Source: Klebsiella pneumoniae (lineage in GTDB: Bacteria; Pseudomonadota; Gammaproteobacteria; Pseudomonadales; Pseudohongiellaceae). Taken from it: a DNA stretch of 57,714 nt. Shown here in pieces: positions 37,138-48,134 of the stretch. The stretch lies in contig CAMDML010000009.1 of the NCBI GenBank assembly GCA_945902215.1, forward strand, positions 1-57,714, given 5' to 3'. Position 1 is the first letter of the stretch, and every line of letters begins with the position of its first letter. The position numbers and the translations under genes were made by a program. The notes under the pieces are model-generated. The model was not told the origin of the DNA. It saw only the letters and a list, made by a program, of their open reading frames with translations, and made no database searches.

Positions 37138-38349
37138 ATGTTACCCATTTATTTTGATTACAGTTCCACGACCCCGGTTGATCCGCGGGTAGCCAAAGTC
37201 ATGATGGAATGCCTGACACTGGAAGGCAATTTCGGCAATCCGGCGTCGCGTTCGCACGTGTTCGGCTGGCGTGCGGAAGAAGCCATTGAGCAGGCGCGCC
37301 AGCATGTGGCCGACCTCGTCAAATGTGACCCGCGCGAAATCGTGTGGACGTCCGGCGCCACTGAATCCGACAACCTGGCACTCAAGGGCGTTGCGCATTT
37401 CTACCAGACACGCGGCAAGCACATCATTACCTCGAAGATCGAACACAAAGCGGTGCTCGACAGTTGCCGCCAGCTCGAACGCGAAGGCTTTGAAGTGACT
37501 TATCTGGATCCTGACACCAAGGGGCTGATCCAACCCGAAGCGGTCGCGGCCGCAATTCGCCCCGACACCATTTTGATCAGCATCATGCACGTGAACAACG
37601 AGATTGGCGTCATTAACGACATTCAGGCCATTGGCGCTGTTGCCCGTGCGCACAAGGTGCTGTTCCATGTCGATGCCGCGCAGAGTACCGGCAAGGTCGA
37701 CATTGATGTAGACGCCATGAATGTTGACCTGATGTCCTTTTGTGCGCACAAGACCTACGGCCCGAAAGGGGTGGGGGCGCTGTATGTACGCCGCAAACCG
37801 CGCGTCCGTCTTGAAGCGCAGATGCATGGTGGCGGTCATGAACGCGGTATGCGTTCCGGCACATTGCCAACCCACCAGATTGCCGGTATGGGCGAAGCGT
37901 TTCGTATTGCGCGTCTGGAAATGCATGCAGAGAGCCAGCGGATTCAGGCGCTACGCGACCGGCTGTTGAAAGGCCTGGAAGGTCTCGAAGAAATGTATGT
38001 GAACGGCGACCTGGAACAGCGTGTCGTCAGTAACCTGAACATCAGTTTCAACTATGTGGAAGGCGAATCGCTGATCATGGCACTGAAAGATCTGGCGGTA
38101 TCGTCCGGTTCTGCCTGCACGTCGGCCAGCCTCGAACCCTCCTATGTGCTGCGCGCACTGGGTTTGAACGATGAAATGGCGCACAGCTCGCTGCGCTTTA
38201 CCATTGGCCGCTTCACTACTGAAGCAGACATTGATTATGCCGTTGGCAAGGTCCGGGAAGCGGTCGCCAAACTACGCGAGTTGTCACCGCTGTGGGACAT
38301 GTACAAGGATGGCGTTGATTTCAGCACAGTGAAGTGGGCATCGCACTAA
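37138..38349 (+). CDS. iscS: Cysteine desulfurase IscS
   Basis: A 403-residue PLP enzyme. The PLP lysine lies in [14 protein letters not shown] (about residue 206) and the persulfide Cys in [17 protein letters not shown] (about residue 327). It supplies sulfur from cysteine to IscU and to tRNA thiolation. ATG at 37138 follows GTAGGAGCAGAG. iscU starts 80 bases downstream, past a stem-loop. Confidence 0.97.
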   Translation: MLPIYFDYSSTTPVDPRVAKVMMECLTLEGNFGNPASRSHVFGWRAEEAIEQARQHVADLVKCDPREIVWTSGATESDNLALKGVAHFYQTRGKHIITSKIEHKAVLDSCRQLEREGFEVTYLDPDTKGLIQPEAVAAAIRPDTILISIMHVNNEIGVINDIQAIGAVARAHKVLFHVDAAQSTGKVDIDVDAMNVDLMSFCAHKTYGPKGVGALYVRRKPRVRLEAQMHGGGHERGMRSGTLPTHQIAGMGEAFRIARLEMHAESQRIQALRDRLLKGLEGLEEMYVNGDLEQRVVSNLNISFNYVEGESLIMALKDLAVSSGSACTSASLEPSYVLRALGLNDEMAHSSLRFTIGRFTTEADIDYAVGKVREAVAKLRELSPLWDMYKDGVDFSTVKWASH

Positions 38350-38354
38350 TTAGA

Positions 38355-38392
38355 CCTGCGTGCTGGACCCCTGGGGCCTAAAGGCACGCAGG
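38355..38392 (+). other. Stem-loop with conserved loop, copy 1 (iscS-iscU gap)
   Basis: CCTGCGTGC and GCACGCAGG pair perfectly (9 bp) around a 20-base loop that contains GGACCCCTGGGGCCTA. Copy 2 after ndk has a different, also fully paired stem but nearly the same loop. No T-run follows, so it is not a normal terminator. It starts 5 bases after the iscS stop. Confidence 0.75.
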
Positions 38393-38429
38393 GGCTCAAG
38401 GCTGCAAGAATTCTGAAGAGGTAACGAAA

Positions 38430-38816
38430 ATGTCATATTCAAACAAGGTTCTCGATCATTACGAAAACCCGCGCAACGTCGGCAAGCTGGACGACAACGA
38501 TGCCAACGTCGGCACTGGCATGGTCGGCGCTCCGGCCTGCGGTGACGTAATGCGGCTGCAGATCAAAGTGAATGCCGCAGGTATCATTGAAGACGCCAAG
38601 TTCAAAACCTACGGCTGTGGTTCCGCGATTGCGTCCAGTTCGCTGCTGACCGAATGGGTCAAGGGCCGCAGCATTGATGACGCTGCCAAGATCCGCAACA
38701 CCGAAATTGCCCAGGAATTGGGTCTGCCGCCTGTGAAGATTCATTGCTCGGTGCTGGCAGAAGACGCAATCAAGGCTGCTGTTGCCGACGTCAAACAGAA
38801 ACGTGGGTTGGTATAA
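38430..38816 (+). CDS. iscU: Fe-S cluster scaffold IscU
   Basis: The 128-residue scaffold has all ligands: Cys37 with Asp39 (PACGDV), Cys63 (TYGCGSAIASS) and Cys106 with His105 (VKIHCS). The HscA recognition motif LPPVK is at residues 99-103. It receives sulfur from IscS and passes new clusters on with the help of HscA and HscB. Confidence 0.97.
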   Translation: MSYSNKVLDHYENPRNVGKLDDNDANVGTGMVGAPACGDVMRLQIKVNAAGIIEDAKFKTYGCGSAIASSSLLTEWVKGRSIDDAAKIRNTEIAQELGLPPVKIHCSVLAEDAIKAAVADVKQKRGLV

Positions 38817-38858
38817 GCGCAGTAATAGCTAAAGAGAGAAATCGAGAGAGAAGCAGTC

Positions 38859-39182
38859 ATGGCAATCACACTGACCGAAAACGCCGCCAAGCATGTTGCG
38901 GATCAACTGGCCACCCGAGGCAAGGGAGTCGGTATCCGTGTGGGTGTTACCACCACCGGGTGCTCCGGCATGGCGTACGTGCTTGAGTTCGTCGATGAAA
39001 CCTCGGCGAATGACACGATTTTCGAAAATCATGGCATCAAGGTAATCGTCGACCCCAAAAGCCTGGTGTACATTGACGGCACCGAGATGGATTTCGTGAA
39101 AGCCGGTATCAACGAAGGTTTCGAATTCCACAACCCCAACGTCAAAGGCGAATGTGGCTGTGGCGAAAGCTTCACCGTCTAA
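38859..39182 (+). CDS. iscA: Iron-sulfur cluster assembly protein IscA
   Basis: A 107-residue A-type carrier with Cys35 (GCSGMAY) and Cys99/Cys101 (ECGCGESF). It helps form [4Fe-4S] clusters for target enzymes. It begins 42 bases after iscU with AGAGAGAAG upstream, and hscB follows. Confidence 0.96.
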   Translation: MAITLTENAAKHVADQLATRGKGVGIRVGVTTTGCSGMAYVLEFVDETSANDTIFENHGIKVIVDPKSLVYIDGTEMDFVKAGINEGFEFHNPNVKGECGCGESFTV

Positions 39183-39209
39183 ACGCCTTCAGTAGTAACT
39201 TTCCCCGCG

Positions 39210-39740
39210 ATGACTAACGGCCAGATCCAGAATTTTTTTACCCTGTTGGGTCTGCCTGAATCCTGTAACGTGGATGAAGCGCTGCTGGAGCGCAACTACC
39301 GGCAATTACTCGGGCAGTGGCATCCTGACCGTTTCGCCACGGCTGCGCCCGCTGCAAGACTTGCAGCACTGCAACATGCCAGTCTGCTCAACGATGCCTA
39401 CGCTACCCTCAAAACACCGCTGCGCCGTGCCGAATACTTGCTGCAACTCAACGGCGTGGACATCCTCAAGAACAATCAAGCGATACTGGACGGGTCTTTC
39501 CTGATGGCCCAGATGGAGCAGCGTGAAGAACTGGAAGAATTGTTGGCCGGGCGTAATCAGTCTGGTCTAGCGGAGTTGCTGGCGCGAACCCGTGAGCAGC
39601 AGGATTCAATCTGGCGGGCCTTTTCTGCCAGCGCCGAAGCCGGACGCTTCGCTGCGGCGCTGACCTCTTTTCACAAACTGCAATTCCTCACCAAACTTGG
39701 CTACGAAATCGTGGCTGCCGAAGACGAACTGCTGGACTGA
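39210..39740 (+). CDS. hscB: Co-chaperone HscB
   Basis: A 176-residue J-type protein with the HPD tripeptide in [10 protein letters not shown] and a C-terminal three-helix bundle that binds IscU ([14 protein letters not shown]). It stimulates the HscA ATPase and delivers IscU. The hscA start is 8 bases after its stop. Confidence 0.95.
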   Translation: MTNGQIQNFFTLLGLPESCNVDEALLERNYRQLLGQWHPDRFATAAPAARLAALQHASLLNDAYATLKTPLRRAEYLLQLNGVDILKNNQAILDGSFLMAQMEQREELEELLAGRNQSGLAELLARTREQQDSIWRAFSASAEAGRFAAALTSFHKLQFLTKLGYEIVAAEDELLD

Positions 39741-39748
39741 GTAGCGGC

Positions 39749-41620
39749 ATGGCTCTCTTCACCATAACCGAACCCGGGCAGAGCAAGCCACGCGCGACAG
39801 CGCGGCACAAGCGCGGCGTTGGCATCGATCTGGGAACCACCAATTCGCTGGTTGCTGTGGCGAAGGAGGGCAAGGCAGAAACACTGCCCGATGCCCAGGG
39901 CCGCCACTTGCTGCCCTCCATCGTGCACTATTTTCACAATCCCGGGGGCGCCAATTGCGAAGTCGCCGTGGGTGAATACGATCCTGCCGTTACAACTCAT
40001 CCCGTCAGTAGTATCTCCTCGGTCAAACGCCTGATGGGGCGCGGCATTGCGGATATCGATTATCAGTTGCCCTATGAACTCAAGCCTGCGTCGGATGGAG
40101 GCATGCCGCTGATCACAACGGTTCAGGGCTTGCTATCACCCGTGCAAGTCTCAGCCGAAATACTCAAGGTACTGGCAGCGCGTGGCGCGGCAGCACTTGG
40201 CGGTGAACTCGACGGCACCGTGATTACCGTGCCTGCCTATTTCGATGAAGCGCAGCGTCATGCCACACGCGATGCCGCAAGACTCGCTGGACTCAAGGTG
40301 TTGCGCCTGCTCAGTGAACCGACTGCTGCAGCGATTGCTTACGGCCTCGATACCAAACTCGAAGGCACGATCATCATCTACGATCTTGGCGGCGGTACCT
40401 TTGATGTCTCTCTGATGAAATTGCAACGGGGTGTATTCGAGGTACTGGCCACGGGCGGCAATGCCGCGCTCGGTGGCGATGACTTTGATCGCGCCATTGG
40501 CCAATGGATTCTGGATCAGGCGCAGGTAAGCCTGCCATCGGCAGATGAATTTCGCGAGTTGTTTCGGGTTGCTCGTGAGTGCAAACACCGGTTGACGGAC
40601 ACCGACGCGGTACCAGTGGCTTACAGCAACTGGAGCGGTGTGCTGACCCGTACCGGCTATTACGCGCTGATTGACAACCTGATCGACCAGACCCTCAAAT
40701 CCTGTCGGCGTGTGCTGCGCGACGCTGGCATCGACAACACCGGTATCACCGAAGTCGTGCTGGTTGGCGGCGCCACCCGGTCGCCGCGCATCCGGCAAAA
40801 AGTACAGGAATTCTTTGGGCGGGAACCGCTGTGCAGCATTGATCCTGACAGAGTTGTGGCTTTGGGCGCCGCCTTGCAGGCCGACGTACTGGTCGGCAAC
40901 AAATACGGCAACGAGATGTTGCTGCTCGATGTAATCCCGCTGTCGCTCGGCATCGAGACCATGGGCGGCCTGATGGAGAAAATCATTCCGCGCAACACCA
41001 CGATTCCGGTGACAAGAGCCCAGGACTTCACCACGTTCAAAGACGGCCAGACTGCCATGTTGTTGCATGTACTCCAAGGCGAGCGCGAGCTGATCACCGA
41101 CTGTCGTTCGCTCGCGCGGTTCGAACTGCGCGGTATTCCGCCGATGGTCGCCGGCGCTGCGCGCATTCGGGTCAGCTTTCAGGTGGACGCTGATGGCCTG
41201 CTGGAAGTAGCGGCGCAGGAGATCAACAGCAAGGTACACAGCAGCATTGTTGTCAAACCCTCGTTCGGTTTGCAGGAGCAAGACATCGAAACCATGTTGC
41301 TGGAATCCCAGCAGCGAGCACAGGAAGACAAGGAGTTGCGGTCCTTGCGTGAGAACCAGGTGGAGGCGTTACGGCATCTGGAAGCGCTGGAAGCGGCACT
41401 GCATGCCGATGGTGACGCGCTGCTGACGGCAGATGAACGTGCGCGGTTAGAACAGAGCATGGCGGGCCTGCGTACAGCGATGGCAGGAACCGATGCTGCG
41501 CTCATCGACAAACTCATCCACGAACTCAACACCCGCAGTACGGACTTTGCCGCCATGCGCATGGACCGTGGCATCAAGGCGGCGCTGGCCGGCCATACGC
41601 TGGAAGAAATCGGACACTAA
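39749..41620 (+). CDS. hscA: Fe-S chaperone HscA (Hsp70 family)
   Basis: The 623-residue protein has the Hsp70 phosphate-binding segments [13 protein letters not shown] and [14 protein letters not shown], the [14 protein letters not shown] motif and a peptide-binding domain with a helical lid. It releases the Fe-S cluster from IscU by ATP hydrolysis. The gene is followed 6 bases later by fdx. Confidence 0.96.
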   Translation: MALFTITEPGQSKPRATARHKRGVGIDLGTTNSLVAVAKEGKAETLPDAQGRHLLPSIVHYFHNPGGANCEVAVGEYDPAVTTHPVSSISSVKRLMGRGIADIDYQLPYELKPASDGGMPLITTVQGLLSPVQVSAEILKVLAARGAAALGGELDGTVITVPAYFDEAQRHATRDAARLAGLKVLRLLSEPTAAAIAYGLDTKLEGTIIIYDLGGGTFDVSLMKLQRGVFEVLATGGNAALGGDDFDRAIGQWILDQAQVSLPSADEFRELFRVARECKHRLTDTDAVPVAYSNWSGVLTRTGYYALIDNLIDQTLKSCRRVLRDAGIDNTGITEVVLVGGATRSPRIRQKVQEFFGREPLCSIDPDRVVALGAALQADVLVGNKYGNEMLLLDVIPLSLGIETMGGLMEKIIPRNTTIPVTRAQDFTTFKDGQTAMLLHVLQGERELITDCRSLARFELRGIPPMVAGAARIRVSFQVDADGLLEVAAQEINSKVHSSIVVKPSFGLQEQDIETMLLESQQRAQEDKELRSLRENQVEALRHLEALEAALHADGDALLTADERARLEQSMAGLRTAMAGTDAALIDKLIHELNTRSTDFAAMRMDRGIKAALAGHTLEEIGH

Positions 41621-41626
41621 CAAAAC

Positions 41627-41965
41627 ATGCCCAAGATCATCATTTTGCCCAACACCGAACGCTGCCCCGCAGGCGCCGTATTCGAAGCCCGGAGCGGTGA
41701 AAGCATTCTGGATGCGGCCCTGCGCAATGGCATCGAGATTGAACACGCCTGCGAAAAATCCTGCGCCTGTACCACCTGCCATGTAATCGTGCGGGAGGGT
41801 TTCGGCTCGCTGCCTGCGTCCGACGAACTGGAAGATGACTACCTGGACAAGGCCTGGGGCCTGGAGCCGGATTCGCGCTTGAGCTGCCAGGCTATCGTAG
41901 GCAGCGAGGACCTCATCGTGGAAATCCCCCGGTATACCATCAACATGATTAGCGAAAAGCGTTAA
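41627..41965 (+). CDS. fdx: Isc-type [2Fe-2S] ferredoxin
   Basis: A 112-residue adrenodoxin-like ferredoxin. Cluster ligands are Cys42, Cys48, Cys51 (ACEKSCACTTCHV) and a late Cys in RLSCQAIVG near residue 88. It gives electrons for cluster building. The iscX gene that follows fdx in E. coli is missing; ndk comes next after 117 bases. Confidence 0.95.
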   Translation: MPKIIILPNTERCPAGAVFEARSGESILDAALRNGIEIEHACEKSCACTTCHVIVREGFGSLPASDELEDDYLDKAWGLEPDSRLSCQAIVGSEDLIVEIPRYTINMISEKR

Positions 41966-42036
41966 AAGCCATCTAAAACCCTGATTTATGGACTATTTAC
42001 CAGCTTGAAAAGCTACAAAAACGCCTCAAATCTGCG

Positions 42037-42042
42037 TACAAT
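42037..42042 (+). promoter_or_regulatory. Putative -10 box of ndk
   Basis: TACAAT lies 41 bases before the ndk ATG and is followed by a GC-rich discriminator. No good -35 box is seen at 17 bases, so this is a weak call. Confidence 0.3.
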
Positions 42043-42082
42043 GCGCGACCTGTTTTTGTTACCGTCAATGCTGGAGTCCTGA

Positions 42083-42514
42083 ATGGCAGTAGAACGCACC
42101 TTATCGATCATCAAACCCGACGCCGTTGCCAAGAATGTGATTGGCAAAATCATCAGCCGTTTCGAAGACGGCGGACTGAAAGTAGTCGCTGCCAAGATGC
42201 TGCAGCTCACCGATGAAACCGCTGGTGGCTTCTATGCCGAGCACAAGGCGCGCCCTTTCTTCAAGGATCTGGTTGGTTTCATGACCTCCGGTCCGGTGGT
42301 CGTTCAGGTGTTGGAAGGTGAGAACGCCATCGCACGCAACCGTGAACTGATGGGCGCCACCAATCCTGCCCAGGCGGCACCCGGCACCATCCGCGCTGAC
42401 TTTGCCAAATCCATTGATGCCAATGCTGTTCATGGTTCCGACTCCACAACATCAGCCGAGCGCGAGATTGCCTATTTCTTCAAAGCCGGGGAACTCTGCC
42501 CTCGTCGTTTTTAA
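42083..42514 (+). CDS. ndk: Nucleoside diphosphate kinase
   Basis: A 143-residue enzyme with [21 protein letters not shown] and the phosphorylated His117 in NAVHGSDS. It moves phosphate between nucleoside di- and triphosphates. The start is ATG at 42083. A repeat-type stem-loop begins 15 bases after the stop. Confidence 0.97.
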   Translation: MAVERTLSIIKPDAVAKNVIGKIISRFEDGGLKVVAAKMLQLTDETAGGFYAEHKARPFFKDLVGFMTSGPVVVQVLEGENAIARNRELMGATNPAQAAPGTIRADFAKSIDANAVHGSDSTTSAEREIAYFFKAGELCPRRF

Positions 42515-42528
42515 TTGAAGCACCTTTT

Positions 42529-42563
42529 CTGAGTGCAGGACCCCTAGGGCCTATATCACTCAG
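42529..42563 (+). other. Stem-loop with conserved loop, copy 2 (ndk-rlmN gap)
   Basis: CTGAGTG and CACTCAG pair perfectly (7 bp) around a 21-base loop that contains GGACCCCTAGGGCCTA. Compared with copy 1 after iscS, the stem differs at most positions but remains paired, while the loop core differs by one base. Like copy 1, it lies just after a stop codon. Confidence 0.75.
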
Positions 42564-42574
42564 TCACTTAGTTA

Positions 42575-42591
42575 AAGCTCCGCGGGAGCTT
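42575..42591 (+). other. Short hairpin before rlmN
   Basis: AAGCTCC-GCG-GGAGCTT forms a 7-bp perfect stem with a 3-base loop, 15 bases before the rlmN start. No T-run follows. It may limit translation or protect the mRNA end. Confidence 0.5.
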
Positions 42592-42605
42592 CCAGGTACA
42601 CGGCT

Positions 42606-43766
42606 ATGCCTAACAGTCTGACCAACCTGCTTGGTTTGAACAGGCAACAGATGGAAGCTTTCCTGCAACAGATGGGGGAGAAGCCTTTCCGCGCCGTGCA
42701 ACTGCTGAAATGGATTCACCAGCAGGGTGTAACTGATTTTGACGCGATGACCAACATCGCAAAACCGCTGCGAGAAAAACTCAAGGAAGTTGCCGATATC
42801 CGCCCGCCGCGCATCCGTGATGTGTTTGATGCACAGGACGGTTGCTACAAGTGGGTCGTCGAAGTCACTAGTGGTAGTGGCGTGGAAATGGTCTACATCC
42901 CCGAAGCCGGCCGCGGTACGCTCTGTATCTCTTCTCAAGCCGGCTGCAGTCTTGATTGCAGCTTCTGCGCCACGGGCAAACAAGGTTTCAACAGCGACCT
43001 CACCTCCGCTGAAATCATCGGCCAGCTCTGGTTGGCGAATCGCGAACTCGGCGCTTTCGCCACGCCTGTGGCTGGCAAGGGCACGCGCCCGGTTACCAAC
43101 GTGGTGATGATGGGCATGGGCGAGCCGCTGCTCAACTTCGATAACGTGATGAGCTCACTCTCCCTGATGATGGACGACAACTGCTACGGCCTGTCGAAAC
43201 GTCGTGTCACAGTCAGTACTTCCGGTGTGGTGCCGGCGCTGCGCCGCATGCGGGAATTCACCGATGCGTCATTGGCAGTATCGCTGCATGCGCCCAATGA
43301 TGAACTGCGCAACCAGATCGTGCCGATCAACCGCAAGTATCCGCTCAAGGAATTGCTGGCCGCCACCAAGGAATACCTGGATTCCTTGCCCGACAACCGC
43401 ATGGTCACAATCGAATACATACTGCTCTCCGGTATCAATGACCACCGCCAGCACGCACGTGAGCTCGCCGACCTGTTACGCGGTCTGCCCTGCAAGATCA
43501 ACCTGATCCCGTTCAATCCATTCGATGGCTCGGAGTTCACCCGTTCCAGCAATGCCGCGATCAGCACGTTTCGCAAAATGCTGCAGGATGCGGGCTATAC
43601 GGTGACGATCCGTACCACACGTGGCGATGAAATCGGCGCCGCTTGCGGCCAACTGGTTGGCCAGGTTGACGACCGCACCCGGCGCAATGCACGCCATCTG
43701 GCCCAGCGGGCCCAAGCGGAACAAGCGCAGCCAGTGAAGGTCCAACATACTGGCTCCCTTGGCTAA
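42606..43766 (+). CDS. rlmN: Dual-specificity RNA methyltransferase RlmN
   Basis: A 386-residue radical-SAM enzyme. The cluster motif CSLDCSFC has Cys114, Cys118 and Cys121; [12 protein letters not shown] and the late Cys in EIGAACGQL complete the catalytic set. It methylates A2503 in 23S rRNA and A37 in some tRNAs. It sits in the usual ndk-rlmN-pilF-rodZ-ispG-hisS order. Confidence 0.96.
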   Translation: MPNSLTNLLGLNRQQMEAFLQQMGEKPFRAVQLLKWIHQQGVTDFDAMTNIAKPLREKLKEVADIRPPRIRDVFDAQDGCYKWVVEVTSGSGVEMVYIPEAGRGTLCISSQAGCSLDCSFCATGKQGFNSDLTSAEIIGQLWLANRELGAFATPVAGKGTRPVTNVVMMGMGEPLLNFDNVMSSLSLMMDDNCYGLSKRRVTVSTSGVVPALRRMREFTDASLAVSLHAPNDELRNQIVPINRKYPLKELLAATKEYLDSLPDNRMVTIEYILLSGINDHRQHARELADLLRGLPCKINLIPFNPFDGSEFTRSSNAAISTFRKMLQDAGYTVTIRTTRGDEIGAACGQLVGQVDDRTRRNARHLAQRAQAEQAQPVKVQHTGSLG

Positions 43767-43799
43767 AATCAGGGCAACCGCCCGGAAACCCACATACAA

Positions 43800-44645
43800 A
43801 TGACTTTTTTACGCGACTTTCCAGCAAAAATACCACCAGTCTCACAGGCACAGAATTTTCGTTCTGCAGCGGCGCTCGTGTTGACACTCGTGCTGCTGCT
43901 GTCGGGCTGCGTAACCACAACCAGCGGTGGCTACTCCACCGATCCTTCCCCCGAACAGGCCTTGAGCGACTATATCCGCTTGGCAACCGGTTACCTGGAG
44001 CAGAACGACCTGCCGAATACAAAGCGTCATCTGGAGAACGCCGCCGCCATCGATACCAACAACAGTGAAGTGTTCGCCATCTGGGGCTTGGTATATTCCC
44101 GCGAAGGGGAGCCGGATCTGGCTGACAATAGTTTCCAGCGCGCCTTGCGCATCAATTCTGCCAATTCCCAGGCCCGTAACAACTATGCTGCGTTCCTGTT
44201 TGCCGAAGAACGTTATGAAGATGCCTTCGAGCAGTTACAGCTAGTCGTTGAAGACACCAGTTACAGCGGACGCGCCCAGGCTTTCGAAAATCTGGGACTG
44301 GCTGGTTTGCGTTTGCAACGACTGGAAGAGGCTGAATACGCGTTTGGCCGTGCGATACAGCTCAATGCCAATCTGCTGCGCTCCAGTGTGGAGCTGGCCA
44401 GTCTGAATTTGCAAAAACAAGATGTGCTGCAAGCGCGCGCCTATTACCGCAATTACCTGACGCTGATCCAGTTCTACAACATCGCGCAGACTGCACGCAG
44501 TCTCTGGGTTGGTATTCAGCTGGAGAATGCACTCGGCAATGAAGACAATGTGCGCCAGTACGGCACGCAGCTGGAAGCCAGCTTCAACACGTCGCCCGAG
44601 TATCAGCTCTACCGCCAATTACTGGATGCGACCGACAATGACTGA
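43800..44645 (+). CDS. pilF: Type IV pilus biogenesis lipoprotein PilF/PilW
   Basis: A 281-residue lipoprotein with a lipobox LLSGC (Cys37) and several tetratricopeptide repeats (YLEQNDLPNTKRHLENAAAID, then AFRALRINSANSQARNN-like units). In Pseudomonas it helps assemble the PilQ secretin in the outer membrane. The rest of the pilus system is not in this window. Its stop overlaps the rodZ start by 8 bases. Confidence 0.9.
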   Translation: MTFLRDFPAKIPPVSQAQNFRSAAALVLTLVLLLSGCVTTTSGGYSTDPSPEQALSDYIRLATGYLEQNDLPNTKRHLENAAAIDTNNSEVFAIWGLVYSREGEPDLADNSFQRALRINSANSQARNNYAAFLFAEERYEDAFEQLQLVVEDTSYSGRAQAFENLGLAGLRLQRLEEAEYAFGRAIQLNANLLRSSVELASLNLQKQDVLQARAYYRNYLTLIQFYNIAQTARSLWVGIQLENALGNEDNVRQYGTQLEASFNTSPEYQLYRQLLDATDND

Positions 44646-45702
44646 ACACACCGACATACCGGCCGGCCCGGTGCAGGCCAAGGTCCCTGCTGCGCCAACG
44701 CCGGGAGAAATCCTGCGCAAACTGCGCGAGGGAAAAGGGCTCACGCATGCTGCGGTGGGCCAGACCCTGCACCTGACAGGCCACTACATCAGGGCACTTG
44801 AAGCGGATGATTACTCCAAACTGCCCGCGCCTACTTTCGTCAAGGGCTACCTGAAAGCGTATGCCAGACTAATGGGTGCTGACCTTGAAACTGTGCTGGG
44901 TGGCTATGATAAGAACATGGCCGTAATGCTCGATGCTGGGAAGCAGACAGAACGTGTGCAACGCTCCCGGCGGCGCCACGATAAGGCTTTGCGCTGGGCG
45001 ATAGGCGCAGGCTTTGTGGTTGTAGCCTCACTGGTTGCTGGCTGGTGGTTCATGAGCGGGGATACGACTTCTGCAGGTGTTGCGCAGACAAGCACGCCGG
45101 CAACATCAGTCACGACCCAAGTCACAACCCAGACAACAACACAGCCAGTAACGAATACGCCTGCCACGGCGTCCACCACAACATCCCCCGCAACTCCGCT
45201 CACAACCCCGTTAAATGTTCCCGCGCTGGTCAATGCAGCAATCGGATTGAACGCCGCGACAGACGCTACCGCCCAAAAGCGGGAAACGCAGCCTGACGCA
45301 GCAATCGGAGTGGGTTTAGCGGCTGATGGATCTGCAGGTGGAGCTGCAGATGGAGAGAACACCGGCGTTATGATTACGCCTGAAGCCAACGGTGCAAGGA
45401 CAGTGTCGCTGATCAGCGTGGGCGAAGACGAATTACGTGTGGTCTTCAATGGCAACAGCTGGATTGAAGTGGATGACGGCCGCAAAGTCCGCCTTTACAA
45501 CGACATGCTGAACGCAGGCGATACCCTGACCATTCGCGGCGATGCCCCTTTCCATGTGTTGCTGGGTGATGCCGCGCAAGTAAACATCTCAGTGAACGCT
45601 ACTGCCATAGACATCAGTACCCATATCCGCGATGACAGCACCGCACGCCTGATTCTGGGTGAGCTGGCAGGTGAAGTCGCCACTGAAGAGGCTCCGCGCT
45701 GA
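44638..45702 (+). CDS. rodZ: Cytoskeleton protein RodZ
   Basis: A 354-residue protein with an N-terminal helix-turn-helix (about residues 23-90, [21 protein letters not shown]), one membrane segment at about 119-139, a Thr/Pro/Ala-rich periplasmic linker and a C-terminal DUF4115 beta domain. RodZ links MreB to the membrane and keeps cell shape. The linker is low complexity ([13 protein letters not shown]). The ATG lies in the end of pilF; ispG begins at its last base. Confidence 0.93.
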   Translation: MTEHTDIPAGPVQAKVPAAPTPGEILRKLREGKGLTHAAVGQTLHLTGHYIRALEADDYSKLPAPTFVKGYLKAYARLMGADLETVLGGYDKNMAVMLDAGKQTERVQRSRRRHDKALRWAIGAGFVVVASLVAGWWFMSGDTTSAGVAQTSTPATSVTTQVTTQTTTQPVTNTPATASTTTSPATPLTTPLNVPALVNAAIGLNAATDATAQKRETQPDAAIGVGLAADGSAGGAADGENTGVMITPEANGARTVSLISVGEDELRVVFNGNSWIEVDDGRKVRLYNDMLNAGDTLTIRGDAPFHVLLGDAAQVNISVNATAIDISTHIRDDSTARLILGELAGEVATEEAPR

Positions 45703-46817
45703 TGCGTATGCAGTCGCCCATAGTTCGTCGCAAGTCGCGTCGCATCATGGTTGGCAAGGTGCCTGTGGGCGGCGATGCGCCGATCGCCGTGCAGAGCATG
45801 ACCAATACCGATACCTGCGATGTCCAGGCGACTCTGGCACAGATCAGGCGGCTCGAAGCCGTGGGTGTCGACATCGTCAGGGTCTCCGTACCGACTATGG
45901 ATGCGGCGGAAGCTTTCAGGCAGATTCGCGCTGGCACCCAGACACCGCTCATTGCCGACATCCATTTCGATTTCCGCATTGCCCTGAAAGTCCTCAAATA
46001 CGGTGTCGACTGCCTCCGCATCAACCCGGGCAATATCGGCCGCGATGATCGTGTCAAAGCCGTTGTTGAATCGGCGCGCGACCACAATGTACCGTTGCGC
46101 ATCGGCGTGAATGCCGGCTCGCTCGGCAAAGACCTGTTGCGCAAGTATGGCGAGCCGAATGCCGATGCCATGGTGGAATCCGCAATGCACCACATCGACA
46201 TCCTCGACAGCTACGACTTCCAGGATTTCAAAGTCAGCCTCAAGGCCTCCGAAGTGTTCATGACAGTTGCCGCCTACCGCAAGCTCGCCACGCTCATTGA
46301 GCAGCCGCTGCACCTCGGCATCACTGAAGCCGGCGGCCTGCGTTCCGGCACCGTGAAGTCCTCAGTGGGCCTGGGCTTGTTGTTGATGGACGGCATCGGC
46401 GACACCATTCGCATTTCGCTCGCGGCTGATCCGGTAGAGGAAGTGAAGGTCGGCTTTGACATTCTGAAAAGCCTCGGCCTGCGCGCGAAGGGTGTCAACC
46501 TGATCGCGTGCCCCAGCTGTGCGCGCCAGAATTTCGATGTGATTGCCACGGTCAATGCGCTTGAAGCGCGTCTGGAAGATATCACTACGCCCATCGACGT
46601 GTCGGTGGTGGGCTGCATCGTCAATGGTCCCGGTGAGGCAATGGTGTCGGACATCGGCCTTACCGGTGCTACGCCGGTCAACATGTCCTATATCAACGGT
46701 GTCACGCACCACAAGATCGCGAACGAGAATCTGGTGGACGAGTTGGAAGCGATGGTCCGGCGCAAAGTGGCTGAGAAAATTGCTGCCGAAGAAAAGCAGG
46801 CCGCCGGCCTCACGTAA
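45702..46817 (+). CDS. ispG: 4-hydroxy-3-methylbut-2-en-1-yl diphosphate synthase (IspG)
   Basis: The 371-residue [4Fe-4S] enzyme catalyses the penultimate step of the MEP isoprenoid pathway. Cluster ligands are Cys270 and Cys273 ([11 protein letters not shown]) and Cys305 ([12 protein letters not shown]), plus a Glu. Length fits the gammaproteobacterial form. It overlaps the rodZ stop by one base, so the two are coupled. Confidence 0.96.
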   Translation: MRMQSPIVRRKSRRIMVGKVPVGGDAPIAVQSMTNTDTCDVQATLAQIRRLEAVGVDIVRVSVPTMDAAEAFRQIRAGTQTPLIADIHFDFRIALKVLKYGVDCLRINPGNIGRDDRVKAVVESARDHNVPLRIGVNAGSLGKDLLRKYGEPNADAMVESAMHHIDILDSYDFQDFKVSLKASEVFMTVAAYRKLATLIEQPLHLGITEAGGLRSGTVKSSVGLGLLLMDGIGDTIRISLAADPVEEVKVGFDILKSLGLRAKGVNLIACPSCARQNFDVIATVNALEARLEDITTPIDVSVVGCIVNGPGEAMVSDIGLTGATPVNMSYINGVTHHKIANENLVDELEAMVRRKVAEKIAAEEKQAAGLT

Positions 46818-46832
46818 TACGGAATAGATCCT

Positions 46833-48134
46833 TTGGAAAAAATTCAGGCCATCCGGGGCATGAACGATGTGTTACCGGACGCAAGCCCCCGTTGGCAGTA
46901 TCTGGAAAGCCGCGCCCGCGCGCTGCTCGCCTCGTGGGCCTATCGCGAAATCCGCACACCTGTGCTGGAAGCGACCCAACTCTTCAAGCGTTCCATCGGC
47001 GAGGTCACTGACATAGTCGAGAAGGAAATGTATACCTTTGTCGATCGCAACGGTGACAGCCTTAGTCTACGGCCTGAAGGCACCGCCAGTTGTGTGCGTG
47101 CCGCGGAACAGCATGGATTGCTCCACAACCAGACCCAGCGGCTTTGGTACATGGGGCCGATGTACCGCCACGAACGTCCACAGAAGGGACGTTACCGCCA
47201 GTTTCACCAGATCGGGGTGGAAACCTTCGGCATGGCGGGCTCCGATATTGAAGCCGAGCAGATCCTGCTCTGTGCGGAATTCTGGAAGCAGCTGGGGATA
47301 GCACAACACGTACAACTGGAACTCAACAATCTGGGCTCTTCGGAGGAGCGCGCCCGTTTCGGTGCTGTGCTACGCGAGTATCTGCTGCCATTGCGCCCAC
47401 AGCTCGACGAAGACAGCCAACGCCGGCTCGACAGCAATGTGCTGCGCATCCTCGATTCCAAAGTACCTGCCACCAGGGAACTGCTGCAAGGAGCCCCGAT
47501 ACTGAATGATGTGCTCAGTGCTGAGTCAAAAGAGCGCTTTAGTGGTTTGCTGCAGCAATTGGCTCAAGCCGGCATCGCGTACACGCTCAACCCCGCACTG
47601 GTGCGTGGACTCGATTATTACAACGGCCTCGTGTTCGAATGGACGACCGACAAGCTTGGGTCGCAGTCCACCGTGTGCGCCGGGGGCCGTTATGACGGCC
47701 TGGTGAAACAACTGGGCGGCACTGCTACGCCGGCGGTTGGGTTTGCACTCGGCATCGAACGGTTGCTCTTGTTGGTCGAAGAAGCCGGTGCCTTGCCCGC
47801 CGGTCTCAAGCGTACAGCAGATGTTTATCTGGCTGTAATGGGCGATGAAGCGCTGCAGACCCAGGCACTGCTGCTGGGCAGGGAATTGCGGCAAGCGCTG
47901 CCTGATCTGGGCGTTTTGACCCACTGCGGCGGCGGCAAATATAATGCCCAGCTCAAAAAGGCCTATGCGCTGGGTGCCCTTTGCGCGGTTATTCTGGAAG
48001 GCGAGGGCGTGCAACACATAGTCAAGGTTAGAATCCTCGCCGACAATGGCACGACTGTGGAACTGGCACCCGACCAGGTGGTCGGATGGGTACGGGACTA
48101 TTTTAATCAACAGAAGCAATTGAAAGTGGAGTGA
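46833..48134 (+). CDS. hisS: Histidine--tRNA ligase
   Basis: A 433-residue class II synthetase. The N-terminus IQAIRGMNDVLPD, motif 2 (YRHERPQKGRYRQFHQ), the histidine motif VRGLDYYNGLVFEW and the C-terminal anticodon-binding domain are seen. The start is TTG at 46833 after a weak ribosome site. Its TGA overlaps the next gene (GTGA). Confidence 0.96.
   Translation: MEKIQAIRGMNDVLPDASPRWQYLESRARALLASWAYREIRTPVLEATQLFKRSIGEVTDIVEKEMYTFVDRNGDSLSLRPEGTASCVRAAEQHGLLHNQTQRLWYMGPMYRHERPQKGRYRQFHQIGVETFGMAGSDIEAEQILLCAEFWKQLGIAQHVQLELNNLGSSEERARFGAVLREYLLPLRPQLDEDSQRRLDSNVLRILDSKVPATRELLQGAPILNDVLSAESKERFSGLLQQLAQAGIAYTLNPALVRGLDYYNGLVFEWTTDKLGSQSTVCAGGRYDGLVKQLGGTATPAVGFALGIERLLLLVEEAGALPAGLKRTADVYLAVMGDEALQTQALLLGRELRQALPDLGVLTHCGGGKYNAQLKKAYALGALCAVILEGEGVQHIVKVRILADNGTTVELAPDQVVGWVRDYFNQQKQLKVE

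Noticed and set aside
40151-41281. A 376-codon minus-strand frame
   Set aside because: It is antisense to hscA, with no motifs.
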